64,000 nucleotides of DNA from Sediminibacterium sp. TEGAF015 (lineage in GTDB: Bacteria; Bacteroidota; Bacteroidia; Chitinophagales; Chitinophagaceae): the NCBI RefSeq assembly GCF_025997995.1, contig NZ_AP026683.1, positions 1,178,501-1,242,500 of the forward strand. Direction: 5' to 3'. The position numbers and the translations under genes were made by a program. The notes beneath the pieces were generated by a model. The model searched no databases. It was given only the letters and a program-made list of their open reading frames with translations, and was not told where the DNA came from. This document shows, in pieces, positions 1 through 9,405 of this stretch (positions are counted from its first letter, which is position 1; each line of letters starts with the position of its first letter).

Positions 1-1442
1 AATTTTTCTCCATAAATCTCAAATGAAAAGTTTACCTCAAAATCAGGAGCTGAATTAGCCAAACCAATTAAATGCTGATCAGTAACATTAAATGTGCCCA
101 TATCTTTCATGGGAGATTCCAACCAATAAGGCTGACTTAATGGTTGATTGACTGGCACAGTATACTGATAATTAATATTGTAATTGGTATTGTTTAGCAA
201 ACTAATATTCACAGAGGAATCATATGCCGTTTTTCCATGCGACTTCAAGTGTATTTGCTTTAATTCTATATTGGCATCGCTTCTTTTGTTAACCAGAAAC
301 TGAATGCCCATTTTTTCTCCCGGAATTGCGTACTCCATCTCTGTAGTTGCTTCAGCAACCAATCCGGCACAAGCCGCAATCAAATGGGTCAGCTCCATTA
401 ATTTTTGTTCTTTCCATGCTGCATTCATTGAAAGTATGCTAACCTGTCGATATACATCAACCAATGCTTTGACAGAGTTCTCTGGTTTTAAAAATTGAAA
501 ATCGCGAATAATTTTATCTAACTGTTGCTCAATCATTTTACCCGGATTACCAAATCTGCTCCAATCAGTGATAATTCCATCCATTAATTGATTAACAGAA
601 GAATCTCCAGCTACAGTTACAAAATATTCGTAAATGGGCCCTTTCCTTCTTGGCCTCCCCTCTCCCTGACTCTTATGCATCGATCTTGCTTCGCCCCCCA
701 CTTCGCCATAGCTTTGGCCAAGAAAAGGATTAAAAACGCCAGCATTTATTTTGAGTTGGTTTTCACTGGTTGTATTTGCACCTCCGAAATTGAAGGTATT
801 CCACAACAATCGCTTAGCCTGCCATACACCTACCCCTTTTTTCAATTGATCTGGAAACTGATTGGGATCCCCTGCAGCTTTAAATGCTTCTGCAGACAAA
901 ATTGCTGATGATGCATGATGCCCATGCCCGGCCCTCGCATCAGGTGGAAAACGGTTAATGATGATATCGGGCTGAAATTTTCTGATTACCCATACCATAT
1001 CTGCCAATACTTTTTGCTTATCCCAAATGGAAAGCGTTTCTGAAGAAGTTTTGCTAAACCCAAATTCATAAGCGCTGGTGAAATATTGTTCTGACCCGTC
1101 AATTTTTCTGGCAGCTAGTAATTCCTGGGTTCTGATAAGTCCAAGGTCTATTCCTTGTTCAGAACCGATCAGATTTTGCCCCCCATCTCCTCTTGTTAAA
1201 CTGAGGTATGCTGTTCTGTACTTTTTTTCTTTTGCCAGGTAAGGTAAAAGACTATTGTTTTCATCATCAGGGTGTGCTGCAACATATAATACACTACCCA
1301 CCACTTTTAGCTTCTGCATTTGCTGAAAAATGGCGGCAGTTCCCATTGGCTCGGGCACTTGTGCTTTTAGCGTGGAATACCCAATACACCAGATGGCAAA
1401 AATGACATGAACAGCACTGTTAATCACTACTTTCAATTGCAT
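1..1442 (-). CDS. PIG-L (LmbE-like) family deacetylase, 3' end missing
   Basis: The reading frame starts at an ATG at 1442 and stays open to the left edge, so about 480 residues are visible and the C-terminus lies outside. A hydrophobic N-terminus ending near 'LKAQ' looks like a signal peptide. The motif AAHPDDE at about residues 55-61 is the metal-binding signature of PIG-L/LmbE N-acetyl-sugar deacetylases, and a later 'GHGHH' fits the second zinc-ligand region. Family knowledge: these enzymes remove N-acetyl groups from amino sugars. Periplasmic or surface location is inferred from the leader. The region after about residue 300 belongs to no domain I recognise; long PIG-L proteins of this type are common in Bacteroidota. 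The substrate is unknown. Confidence 0.85.
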   Translation of the reverse strand, partial: MQLKVVINSAVHVIFAIWCIGYSTLKAQVPEPMGTAAIFQQMQKLKVVGSVLYVAAHPDDENNSLLPYLAKEKKYRTAYLSLTRGDGGQNLIGSEQGIDLGLIRTQELLAARKIDGSEQYFTSAYEFGFSKTSSETLSIWDKQKVLADMVWVIRKFQPDIIINRFPPDARAGHGHHASSAILSAEAFKAAGDPNQFPDQLKKGVGVWQAKRLLWNTFNFGGANTTSENQLKINAGVFNPFLGQSYGEVGGEARSMHKSQGEGRPRRKGPIYEYFVTVAGDSSVNQLMDGIITDWSRFGNPGKMIEQQLDKIIRDFQFLKPENSVKALVDVYRQVSILSMNAAWKEQKLMELTHLIAACAGLVAEATTEMEYAIPGEKMGIQFLVNKRSDANIELKQIHLKSHGKTAYDSSVNISLLNNTNYNINYQYTVPVNQPLSQPYWLESPMKDMGTFNVTDQHLIGLANSAPDFEVNFSFEIYGEK

Positions 1443-1590
1443 AAAAAATTAGTGTTTGAACGAAGATAGCCATAGTTATCTCTCTTGCTCATCCGTTCAA
1501 AAAAAAATATGATGAGTATCATAATCGCGGGTAATCCAGGTCATTTTTCACCCAAACTGAGCTATATAGCTTCGCATAAAATTATTGTTT

Positions 1591-2223
1591 ATGAAAAAGT
1601 TAATGACAGCATTTCTGCTCATCATCGTAAGTTTAGGAGCAAACGCGCAGAAAAAGGGATTACAGGGAACTAGTTTTGCTACTTCTCAGTTTGGATTTAC
1701 ACAAACGAAGACGGGCACCAACAAGAGCACCAATTTGACCGTTTTACCAATTGTAGGTAATTTTGTATCCCCATCTGTTGCCATTGGTGCAGGAATTGGG
1801 ACCGTGAATATTAAATCTGTTAATGGTGCCGTTACCAATGCCAATACCAGTTTATTCGTATTTCAGCCATTGGTGAGAAAATATTGGAACGTTGCTGGCA
1901 GCATGTACTTTTTTGGACAGCTTGCAGCCCCAATTATTACTGGTAAAGAAAAACAAAGTGAACTGAAAGTAACACAGGTTGGACTTGCTGCATCGGGTGG
2001 TCTGGATATGATTTTAGGTAAACATTTCAGTGTTGAGTTTTCTTATAATCTTGCCAACCTGTCTTTTACTACCCTTACCCCAAAAACAGGCAATAAAACT
2101 ACAATCACCGATTTCTCTCTGGCACATGTAGCCAATGTAGAAAGTGCATACAATAGTGCTTTAGGCGGAAGCAATCCAACATTGACTGCCCCATTGTCAT
2201 TTGGATTTAAATTCTTGTTTTAG
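1591..2223 (+). CDS. Small outer-membrane beta-barrel protein
   Basis: A protein of 210 residues with a clear signal peptide (MKKLMTAFLLIIVSLGANAQ, cleavage after the final AQ). I chose the ATG at 1591; a TTG two codons upstream is in frame but less likely. The mature part has alternating polar and hydrophobic strands, many Gly, Thr and Asn residues, and ends in 'LSFGFKFLF', a C-terminal strand closing on phenylalanine as is usual for outer-membrane barrels. It resembles the broad outer-membrane beta-barrel (OmpX/OmpW-like) group of Bacteroidota, but no specific function can be assigned. It stands alone, divergent from the PIG-L gene, and is followed by a strong hairpin terminator. Confidence 0.75.
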   Translation: MKKLMTAFLLIIVSLGANAQKKGLQGTSFATSQFGFTQTKTGTNKSTNLTVLPIVGNFVSPSVAIGAGIGTVNIKSVNGAVTNANTSLFVFQPLVRKYWNVAGSMYFFGQLAAPIITGKEKQSELKVTQVGLAASGGLDMILGKHFSVEFSYNLANLSFTTLTPKTGNKTTITDFSLAHVANVESAYNSALGGSNPTLTAPLSFGFKFLF

Positions 2224-2245
2224 TTTAGAAGAATGGGATTCGTTC

Positions 2246-2280
2246 AACCGGTCAATCGTTTTTGACCGGTTTTTTGTTTT
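2246..2280 (+). terminator. Intrinsic terminator after the barrel gene
   Basis: A 10-bp inverted repeat, AACCGGTCAA with TTGACCGGTT, and a six-base loop is followed by a T-rich run. It lies 22 bases after the stop codon of the upstream gene. Confidence 0.85.
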
Positions 2281-2379
2281 TATATCTAACCTGTACAACA
2301 TTCAGCACTCGAAATGACTCTAAGAAAGAGAAACCCGTTTAATTTGCAGATACAATAAAGTATCTTTTATATTTTCAAT

Positions 2380-4638
2380 ATGAGCAATCGAATATTTATC
2401 CTGTTTTTTTGTTTTCTTTTTTATCATTTTTCTCTTGCTCAGACCGATCAGAAAATCCCATTGGATGGCAACAGATGGTATCAGTTAACCAATGCGGAAA
2501 AAGGACTTCAACAATTGACGGATGGCGACTTGTTCACCTCTATTGACGCACAATACGATAAAATCATCCCGTTACATGAATCATACTACCCTTTATTAAA
2601 AGGCGAATCAATGACTATTCAGCGCATTCGCTTCTATGATTGGGTAGGAACGAATGCTCAACCTTTTATTCTTTACATTATCGACAGCAACTGGGTAAGA
2701 AAACCTATTGCATCTTTTGATGGCAGTAAATACAATCGCTGGGTTGGTCCATATCCAAGCAGACCTGATATTATTCAACTTGACACACCAGCAACCAATA
2801 TCATGTATTTGATGTTGGTATCGGAAAAAGATTATCCCACTGAGATGGAATTATATGGAACATACACAGCCCCATCGCCTGTAAATGCCGTAATAAAAAA
2901 GAAGAATCCCCTTTCAGGATTACTAGGCGTTAACGGATATGAGTGGAATTTTTCAGATGCACGCACAGATCCTTTTGCTATTGACTCAAAAAGACTAAAC
3001 ACAGTAAAGCAATTTGGCGGATTTAGACATTATATGGATTGGCAGAAACTGGAATACAGACAAGGAAGTTATACGTATAGTCCTACCAGAAGCGGGAGCT
3101 GGAATTACGATGCAATTTATGAAGCATGTAAAAGAGAAGGTATTCCTGTATTGCCTTGTTTAAAAACCTTACCCGATTGGATGGTGGCTTCGTATCCGGA
3201 CAACCTGAAAGACAGTGAAAATAATCCTGTATTCTATGGAAAAAATCTTAGTGACCCTGCCTCTTACATTGAGCAGGCTAAAGTTGGATTTCAGTTCGTG
3301 GCAAGATATGGTAAGAATAAAAACATCAGTTCTGGATTGCTATCCGTTTTTGATTCATCCAGATTTACCGGGGACGAAATCAATATCGTAAAAATGGGGC
3401 TGGGGCTAATAGATTATATTGAATGTGAAAATGAAAGAGACAAATGGTGGAAAGGTAGAAAAGCCTATCAAACTGGAAGAGAGTATGCCGCCAATTTATC
3501 AGCTTTCTACGACGGACATAAAGGCACTTTAGGCATTGGAGTTGGCGTAAAAAATGCGGACAGTACTATAAAAGTTGTTATGGCAGGTGTTGCGCTAGCT
3601 TCAACTGATTATTTCAGAGGTATGATAGATTGGTGCAAGGAATTCCGTGGATTCAAGTCCGACGGATCTGTAAATATTTGCTGGGACATTATCAATTACC
3701 ATTTGTACACCAATGACTCAAAAAGTTTGCGAGGTATAGCACCAGAGCTTAGGTCAGAAAACGCCAATGCTGACTCCACAGCTAAAGCATTCATGCTTAA
3801 TGCAGCCATCTATTTAAATAATATGCCTGTATGGGTAACCGAAACCGGTTACGATATTAATCCTGGCAGTCCCAATAAGTCCATTTCAATAGGCACTAAA
3901 GGACCATTGCAAACACAGGCAGACTGGTTGCTTAGAACTGCGCTATTGTATGCAAGAAACGGCATTGAAAAGCAATTTTTTTATCAACTGGAAGACGACA
4001 ATACCGGCTCCCCCCTTCTTTATGCAACCAGTGGTTTGTTGGGCGATGCGTTAAATAACAGACCTGCAGCAGATTTTATTAATCAGACAAAAAAATTGTT
4101 TGGGGATTATGTATTTAGTCAATCTCTGAATGCAGACCCCATTGTAGACGAATATATACTGAACGATACAGGAAAAATGTATGTAGTTTATATTCCGGAT
4201 GAAAAAGGAAGAACAGGGGTTTATACGCTGCAGTTGGGCACTGCCGACTCAGCCTATATTTATACCCCTACAGCAGGTTCCAGTGAAATGACTATTTTAA
4301 AATTAAAAGCAACCAATAGCAGTGTTATTGTGAATGCAACTGAAACCCCGGTTTTTGTGAAGCCTGTGGGTAAATCCAGTGTAAATAATCCCGTTTCTGC
4401 AAACCGTATTCAATTGTTTCCTAATCCAGTGAGCCATACCCTTACCATTCAGGGATTACAGAACGGTAAACAACAGCATTTAACAGTATTCAACAGTGCC
4501 GGAAAAAGTATTTCACAAGCTGTTACCACCAGCAATACATTTCAGCTAAATATGGCTGCTATACCCAATGGGATATATTATCTGGAAATCAGAAAGGAAG
4601 GGCAAAAACAAACCCTCAGTTTCATAAAGAGCAACTAA
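2380..4638 (+). CDS. Secreted glycoside-hydrolase-like protein with T9SS sorting domain
   Basis: A protein of 752 residues. An N-terminal signal peptide ends at about residue 20 (…FSLAQ). Residues of about 25-165 look like a beta-sandwich, galactose-binding-like module. Residues of about 180-600 read like a (beta/alpha)8 glycosidase barrel: 'GFRHYMDWQKLEYRQG', 'IECENERDKWW' (a possible acid/base Glu in 'ENE') and 'WVTETGYD' (a possible nucleophile Glu). The last 80 residues, from 'NRIQLFPNPVSHTLTI' to 'LEIRKEGQKQTLSFIKSN', are a type A sorting domain of the type IX secretion system, so the enzyme is probably secreted or bound to the cell surface. I cannot name the GH family or substrate. It is monocistronic. 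Confidence 0.8.
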   Translation: MSNRIFILFFCFLFYHFSLAQTDQKIPLDGNRWYQLTNAEKGLQQLTDGDLFTSIDAQYDKIIPLHESYYPLLKGESMTIQRIRFYDWVGTNAQPFILYIIDSNWVRKPIASFDGSKYNRWVGPYPSRPDIIQLDTPATNIMYLMLVSEKDYPTEMELYGTYTAPSPVNAVIKKKNPLSGLLGVNGYEWNFSDARTDPFAIDSKRLNTVKQFGGFRHYMDWQKLEYRQGSYTYSPTRSGSWNYDAIYEACKREGIPVLPCLKTLPDWMVASYPDNLKDSENNPVFYGKNLSDPASYIEQAKVGFQFVARYGKNKNISSGLLSVFDSSRFTGDEINIVKMGLGLIDYIECENERDKWWKGRKAYQTGREYAANLSAFYDGHKGTLGIGVGVKNADSTIKVVMAGVALASTDYFRGMIDWCKEFRGFKSDGSVNICWDIINYHLYTNDSKSLRGIAPELRSENANADSTAKAFMLNAAIYLNNMPVWVTETGYDINPGSPNKSISIGTKGPLQTQADWLLRTALLYARNGIEKQFFYQLEDDNTGSPLLYATSGLLGDALNNRPAADFINQTKKLFGDYVFSQSLNADPIVDEYILNDTGKMYVVYIPDEKGRTGVYTLQLGTADSAYIYTPTAGSSEMTILKLKATNSSVIVNATETPVFVKPVGKSSVNNPVSANRIQLFPNPVSHTLTIQGLQNGKQQHLTVFNSAGKSISQAVTTSNTFQLNMAAIPNGIYYLEIRKEGQKQTLSFIKSN

Positions 4639-4640
4639 AA

Positions 4641-4667
4641 TGCAAAAAGCCACTCAATGAGTGGCTT
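4641..4667 (-). terminator. Terminator of tRNA-Asp
   Basis: The inverted repeat GCCACTC/GAGTGGC, read on the minus strand just beyond the tRNA 3' end, is followed by TTTTTGCATTT. The position and the T-run fit termination of the tRNA transcript. On the plus strand it could also serve the glycosidase gene, but the T-run there is poor. Confidence 0.75.
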
Positions 4668-4670
4668 CTG

Positions 4671-4744
4671 CGGACCGGACGGGACTCGAACCCGCGACCT
4701 CCGCCGTGACAGGGCGGCATTCTAACCAACTGAACTACCGATCC
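4671..4744 (-). tRNA. tRNA-Asp (anticodon GTC)
   Basis: The reverse strand folds as a full cloverleaf. The acceptor GGATCGG pairs with CCGGTCC, the D-arm, the anticodon loop CTGTCAC (anticodon GTC) and the T-loop TTCGAGT are all present, and the discriminator base is G. The 3' CCA is not encoded. Confidence 0.97.
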
Positions 4745-4782
4745 ATTCCTTAGTTCGACAGGTTATGTCGTTTTTGGGATTG

Positions 4783-4790
4783 CAAAGATA
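4783..4790 (-). promoter_or_regulatory. Bacteroidota -7 promoter element for tRNA-Asp
   Basis: TATCTTTG on the minus strand matches the TAnnTTTG consensus and lies about 40 bases upstream of tRNA-Asp. A TTTG about 17 bases further upstream could be the -33 element. Confidence 0.6.
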
Positions 4791-4865
4791 AGGGGAAAAG
4801 AGTTTTTCAAACAAATCTTTTCAAAAAAAAAAGCAATGCCTATTTTTACCGCCAAATCATATAAT

Positions 4866-5846
4866 ATGCCTCAATACCCCAATAGACAATTTCTTGATTT
4901 TGAAACCCCTATCAAAGAGTTGTATGAACAAATTGATGCGACAAAAAAATTAGCGGAAAAGAATCCTAAAATAGACTATACCCTAACGCTACAACAATTG
5001 GAAGCGTCCATTCTTGAAAAAAGGAAAGAGATAACGGCTCATTTAACCCCTTGGCAAAGAGTACAACTAAGCCGTCACCCCGACAGGCCTTATACCCTGA
5101 AATACATTGATAAAATGTGCACCAACTTTGTGGAATTGCATGGCGACAGAAATGTGAAGGATGACAAGGCAATGGTAGGCGGATTTGCGCAACTTGACGG
5201 TGAAACTGTCATGATTCTAGGACAACAAAAAGGCGTAAACACCAAGATGCGCCAGATGCGAAACTTCGGAATGGCTAATCCAGAAGGATACAGAAAAGCA
5301 CTGCGCTTAATGAAGCTGGCTGAAAAATTTAATAAGCCCGTAATTGCCTTAATTGATACCCCTGGGGCTTTCCCGGGCCTTGAGGCAGAAGAAAGAGGAC
5401 AGGGTGAAGCCATTGCCCGTAATATTTACGAGATGATGCGCTTAAAAGTACCCATTGTAGTGGTAATTATTGGAGAAGGAGCCAGTGGAGGTGCTTTAGG
5501 CATTGGTGTAGGAGATAAAACCCTTATGATGGAGAATACCTGGTACACCGTTATTTCTCCTGAAAGTTGTAGTTCTATTTTATGGAGAAGTTGGGATAAA
5601 AAGGAAACTGCTGCCGAGCAATTAAAACTTACTGCTACTGACATGAAAGGATTTGGACTGGTAGATGAAATTGTACCGGAACCATTAGGCGGTGCTCATT
5701 GGGACTACCAGGAAGCCGCGGACATATTAAAGCAAAATATTAAACAGGCTTTGACAGAATTTAAAAATGTTGATGCTGCTGAAAGAATCAACAACAGAAT
5801 TAACAAGTATTGTAAAATGGGATTCTGGGAAGAATCTGCTATATAA
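4866..5846 (+). CDS. accA: Acetyl-CoA carboxylase carboxyltransferase subunit alpha
   Basis: AccA pairs with AccD to transfer the carboxyl group from carboxybiotin to acetyl-CoA, giving malonyl-CoA for fatty acid synthesis in the cytoplasm. The protein opens with '[18 protein letters not shown]', the usual AccA start, and carries the crotonase-fold motifs '[19 protein letters not shown]' and '[12 protein letters not shown]', which form the oxyanion-hole and CoA region. I prefer the ATG at 4866 (326 residues) because the conserved family start follows at once; an in-frame ATG at 4836 would add ten residues ([10 protein letters not shown]) that look like leader. dapA follows after 5 bases, so the two are probably co-transcribed. 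Confidence 0.95.
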   Translation: MPQYPNRQFLDFETPIKELYEQIDATKKLAEKNPKIDYTLTLQQLEASILEKRKEITAHLTPWQRVQLSRHPDRPYTLKYIDKMCTNFVELHGDRNVKDDKAMVGGFAQLDGETVMILGQQKGVNTKMRQMRNFGMANPEGYRKALRLMKLAEKFNKPVIALIDTPGAFPGLEAEERGQGEAIARNIYEMMRLKVPIVVVIIGEGASGGALGIGVGDKTLMMENTWYTVISPESCSSILWRSWDKKETAAEQLKLTATDMKGFGLVDEIVPEPLGGAHWDYQEAADILKQNIKQALTEFKNVDAAERINNRINKYCKMGFWEESAI

Positions 5847-5851
5847 ATTTT

Positions 5852-6739
5852 ATGCAAGTTCAAGATCAACTAAGAGGAACAGGTGTCGCAGTTATTACCC
5901 CATTTACCAAGGAAAGCAAAATCGATTTTTCTGCATTAGGTAATGTAATAGATTTCTTAATTTGCAATAAGGTCGAATATCTGGTTTTACTGGGTACTAC
6001 AGGCGAAACACCTGTACTATCTTCTTCAGAAAAAATTGAAATTCTGGAATATGCCTATGAGAAAATTGCAGGCAGTGTACCAGTTGTTGTGGGTATAGGA
6101 GGAAACGATACCGCCCATTTACTGGAAGATTTTAAACAACTACCTCTGGAGAAAGCTACAGCAGTATTAAGTGCAGCTCCTTATTATAATAAACCCTCTC
6201 AGGAAGGAATTTTTCAGCATTACAAATTGGTTGCTGAAGCATCACCCCAACCTGTCATTTTATACAATGTCCCAGGCAGAACAGGCAGAAATATGACAGC
6301 GGGCACTACCCTTAGGCTGGCTAATGAAGTACCTAATATTATAGGAATCAAAGAAGCAAGCGGAGATATGGCACAATGCATGCAAATACTGAAGGATCGT
6401 CCTGATGGATTCCTTGTTTTAAGTGGAGATGATGCGTTGGCACTCCCTCAGATAGCATGTGGGATGGAAGGGGTAATCAGTGTTGCTGCTAATGCATTCC
6501 CGCTTGAATTTAGCAATATGGTCAGATCCTGCCTTAGCAATGAATATGCAGCAGCAAGGGTAATCAATGATAAATTAATACCAACTTACGATTTAATGTT
6601 TGCTGAAAACAATCCTGCAGGGGTTAAGGCATTCATGTATAAAATGGGATTAATTGACAATCAGTTGAGACTACCAAATGTTCCATTAAGCCAACCTGTA
6701 TATAGCGCGATTGAAGCCTGGATGGCAAATAACCGTTAG
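5852..6739 (+). CDS. dapA: 4-hydroxy-tetrahydrodipicolinate synthase
   Basis: DapA condenses pyruvate with aspartate semialdehyde in the lysine and diaminopimelate pathway, and so supplies peptidoglycan precursors. The 295-residue length is normal. Visible family motifs are 'GTTGE' (substrate loop), 'YNVPGRTG' with the catalytic Tyr138, 'GIKEASGD' with the Schiff-base Lys167, and 'SGDDALALP'. It starts 5 bases after the accA stop. It ends convergent to a receiver gene, 21 bases away, with no strong terminator in between. Confidence 0.96.
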   Translation: MQVQDQLRGTGVAVITPFTKESKIDFSALGNVIDFLICNKVEYLVLLGTTGETPVLSSSEKIEILEYAYEKIAGSVPVVVGIGGNDTAHLLEDFKQLPLEKATAVLSAAPYYNKPSQEGIFQHYKLVAEASPQPVILYNVPGRTGRNMTAGTTLRLANEVPNIIGIKEASGDMAQCMQILKDRPDGFLVLSGDDALALPQIACGMEGVISVAANAFPLEFSNMVRSCLSNEYAAARVINDKLIPTYDLMFAENNPAGVKAFMYKMGLIDNQLRLPNVPLSQPVYSAIEAWMANNR

Positions 6740-6760
6740 TTGCCGGAATAAAAAGATTGC

Positions 6761-7183
6761 TTAAAAAAATTGCTGAACAAACTCGTTTTCTTTCAACTCA
6801 GCAAGGTTTTCAACACTTAGAGGTTTGCTTACAAACTGTGCAACTACTGGAAACTTTTTAGCTCTGGAAAAGTCTTCGGGATCAATGGTAGAGGAAAGAA
6901 TAATCACTTTCGTTTGAGGTAATTTATCGGCAAACAAAGGGATATACGCTTCAAGAAATTCCCAGCCGTTCATTACCGGCATATTAATATCTAAAAGAAT
7001 CAAAGAGGGTGCATCTGCAACAGGATCTGAACTTGTAGCAAATAAATCCTTAAAATAATCCAAAGCATCACTACCATCTACAGCAGTTACTACATCATTG
7101 GTAAATCCAGTTCGCTTCAAAAGTAACTTTGAAATTGTAAGCGAGATACTGTCATCGTCAACGCAAAGAATTTTGTTAATCAT
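6761..7183 (-). CDS. Stand-alone response-regulator receiver protein
   Basis: The 140 residues form a single CheY-like receiver domain with no output domain. The acidic pocket is in 'CVDDDS' (Asp9-Asp11), the phosphoacceptor is Asp65 in 'LILLDINMPVMNGWE', and the conserved lysine is Lys120 in 'VSKPL'. It should take phosphate from an unseen histidine kinase and act by protein contact. It sits at the downstream end of the polysaccharide locus, which carries a second receiver at its head (21192-21587), so a role in controlling polymer production is possible but inferred only from position. Confidence 0.85.
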   Translation of the reverse strand: MINKILCVDDDSISLTISKLLLKRTGFTNDVVTAVDGSDALDYFKDLFATSSDPVADAPSLILLDINMPVMNGWEFLEAYIPLFADKLPQTKVIILSSTIDPEDFSRAKKFPVVAQFVSKPLSVENLAELKENEFVQQFF

Positions 7184-7250
7184 CTATCTAAAGATTCTTT
7201 TACTTATTATTCTACTAGATTGAAGATACGGTGAAAACTTTAAATACCCA

Positions 7251-8417
7251 TCATTTTCGTTTCGCTTTTTCCCATAAAACTGACTGTTCTGTAAAACAAT
7301 ATCTGAACAATCCTGCTACTACTGCATAATTCATTAAGCAAAAATAATAGGGAATAAAAAAGACCTTAACCTTCAACTGCCGTTGCTCCAAAACCCATCC
7401 CAGCATAGCCGCAAGGTAAAAAAATAGTTGCCCGGCTAACATCAATCCATATATATTATCCATGCCACTTGTATAAACTATTAAGCAATTCAGAATAAAA
7501 GCCAGCATCATCATATAGGGAGTCACTATCCATCTGAGTATCCGGTGACTAATGTATTCAAAACTTAAAACAGGTTGACTGAATGGCCATAACAAAGACT
7601 TGAGACGAATAGTAGACTGAACACCTCCTGCAGCAATTCGTATCTTCCTTTTTAATTCTTCCCCTGTATTAGCTGAAGCCAATTCAGATGCATAGGCATC
7701 TGGCTCATAAACAATCCTAAATCCTTTTAATGCTATATGCATGGATATCATAAAATCATCTAAGATGGTATCAGGTTCAACCGGAGTGTACAGGCTTGTT
7801 CGTATACTAAATAATTCACCTGCTGCTCCAACCACAGAGTACAATTCAGAATCCCATTTTTTTAATTTCGATTCATATTTCCAATAGAACCCCTCTCCTG
7901 CTGTTGCATCTGCTGTCTCATCTATTTGGACTCTTTTTTCTCCTGCTATTGCACCCACATTCTGGTCAATATAGTGTCTGCACATCATTAGCAAAGCATC
8001 TTTATTTAGCATAGTATTTGCATCGGTAAAAACAACAACTTCCGAATTTACTTCCTGCATGGCGCGATGTACAGCTGCAATTTTACCACTCCTACCAGAT
8101 TGATGCATTCCTTTTATTTGCGGATACTTTGCTACGATATCAGGCGTACTATCCGTTGAACCATCTGTAACAAATATGTAACTAATTTTATCTGCAGGAT
8201 AACTTAGCGCAAGTGTATTGATTATTTTTTCTTCAATACAGTAAGCTTCATTATAAGCAGCAACAATAACTGTTAAAGAAGGTGCATATCCGGGCTCCGG
8301 CAATTTTCTTTTCCCTTTAACAAGGGCTTTTATTTTTAGTATAAAATACAATAGCAAACCATATCCAACATAAGTGTAAATGATAATAGCGATTGATATC
8401 CAGAAAATTATTTGCAT
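7251..8417 (-). CDS. Membrane glycosyltransferase, family GT2
   Basis: A 388-residue GT-A enzyme. One membrane segment at residues of about 3-25 precedes the catalytic domain ('VIVAAYNEAYCIEEKI', 'FVTDGSTDST', 'VFTDANTML' with the DxD-like site, 'DDFMIS' with the probable base, then 'RKIRIAAGG' in the place of the QxxRW-type motif). Three or more membrane helices follow from about residue 295. This build is typical of processive or membrane-embedded polysaccharide transferases. It follows another GT2 gene by 8 bases and is probably co-transcribed with it. The donor and acceptor sugars cannot be told from sequence. Confidence 0.85.
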   Translation of the reverse strand: MQIIFWISIAIIIYTYVGYGLLLYFILKIKALVKGKRKLPEPGYAPSLTVIVAAYNEAYCIEEKIINTLALSYPADKISYIFVTDGSTDSTPDIVAKYPQIKGMHQSGRSGKIAAVHRAMQEVNSEVVVFTDANTMLNKDALLMMCRHYIDQNVGAIAGEKRVQIDETADATAGEGFYWKYESKLKKWDSELYSVVGAAGELFSIRTSLYTPVEPDTILDDFMISMHIALKGFRIVYEPDAYASELASANTGEELKRKIRIAAGGVQSTIRLKSLLWPFSQPVLSFEYISHRILRWIVTPYMMMLAFILNCLIVYTSGMDNIYGLMLAGQLFFYLAAMLGWVLEQRQLKVKVFFIPYYFCLMNYAVVAGLFRYCFTEQSVLWEKAKRK

Positions 8418-8425
8418 AAAAAAAA

Positions 8426-9337
8426 TTAAGGCTTGAATCCTAAGTGATTACTATTCACTCCATTGGTTACATTCCACCATATAGCATTAAAGAGTTGCTT
8501 AATGAAGTTATAATTTTTCTCTTTCACATAGGTGAGCAGATTACGGGGAGTTACTATTAGCAGAAAATAAAAATAAAAACATAATGCCTTTAAAAACGGA
8601 GCATTCCTTCGGATGAACAGTATACGGTTTCGATTCATGTAATACTCTTTCAAAGCGCTTTTTTTTCCAACAGAAATAGATTCCTTGTGAAAGATGGTTG
8701 CTTTCATGTTCACCCATATTTCAAAACCACTTCTACGGATCCTGTCTGCCCAATCCAGTTCTTCATAATACAAGAAGAAATTTTCTGCCATTGTCCCCGC
8801 TTTTTCAATAGCTTCTCTAGTAACCATCATGGCTGCTCCATGTGCAAATCCGGTTGGTCCTTCCAAATGATTGTATTGACCCTGATCTGTTTCAAACTGG
8901 CCAATACATTCATTTCTTGCCGTGAAATAATTCATAGGGGTATATCCCGCAAACTGAAGCATACGGGGTTGGTCAAAATACAGCAATTTAGGAGATACAA
9001 CTCCTACTGCCGGATGCTTTGAAAGTGTTTCAACCAATGTATCAACAAGTCCTTCTGTGAACTCAGTATCATTATTTACAAAAAACAAGTAATCCCCCGT
9101 TGCAGCAGTTAGTCCCAGATTATTTCCACCAGCAAACCCCAGATTTTTATCTGAACGGATAAAAATAACTTCTGGATATTTTGTCTTCCAAACAGGAACA
9201 GGATTTTCCTTACTACCATTGTCTACTACAATAATTTCGATACTTTCATACCGATTCTTATTACGGATAGAGTCCAGCAGTTCGTCTGTTACATGGCTAT
9301 GATTAAAATTGACAGTAATAATAGATACTTTTTTCAT
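8426..9337 (-). CDS. Glycosyltransferase family 2, rhamnosyltransferase-like
   Basis: A 303-residue GT2 enzyme. Motifs seen are 'IITVNFNHSHVTDELL' at the N-terminus, 'VVDNGSKEN', 'SDKNLGFAGGNNLGL', 'FVNNDTEF' (DxD equivalent) and 'YYEELDWADRIRRSGF' (catalytic acidic pair). The 'NLGFAGGNN' pattern is characteristic of WbbL/rhamnosyltransferase-type GT2 enzymes. A short hydrophobic stretch near residue 250 may anchor it to the inner membrane. It is the first gene of a two-gene unit with the GT2 gene at 7251-8417 and is divergent from the small membrane protein at 9406. Confidence 0.85.
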   Translation of the reverse strand: MKKVSIITVNFNHSHVTDELLDSIRNKNRYESIEIIVVDNGSKENPVPVWKTKYPEVIFIRSDKNLGFAGGNNLGLTAATGDYLFFVNNDTEFTEGLVDTLVETLSKHPAVGVVSPKLLYFDQPRMLQFAGYTPMNYFTARNECIGQFETDQGQYNHLEGPTGFAHGAAMMVTREAIEKAGTMAENFFLYYEELDWADRIRRSGFEIWVNMKATIFHKESISVGKKSALKEYYMNRNRILFIRRNAPFLKALCFYFYFLLIVTPRNLLTYVKEKNYNFIKQLFNAIWWNVTNGVNSNHLGFKP

Positions 9338-9405
9338 GAAACTTATCCGGTAATTAGATTCGTAATTTATTTAAATTAGCGCACAAAGTGAAATAATAGC
9401 TATTT

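Noticed and set aside
588..908. Plus-strand open frame of 106 codons
   Set aside because: It lies antisense within the PIG-L deacetylase gene, which has a clear family motif and continues to the edge.
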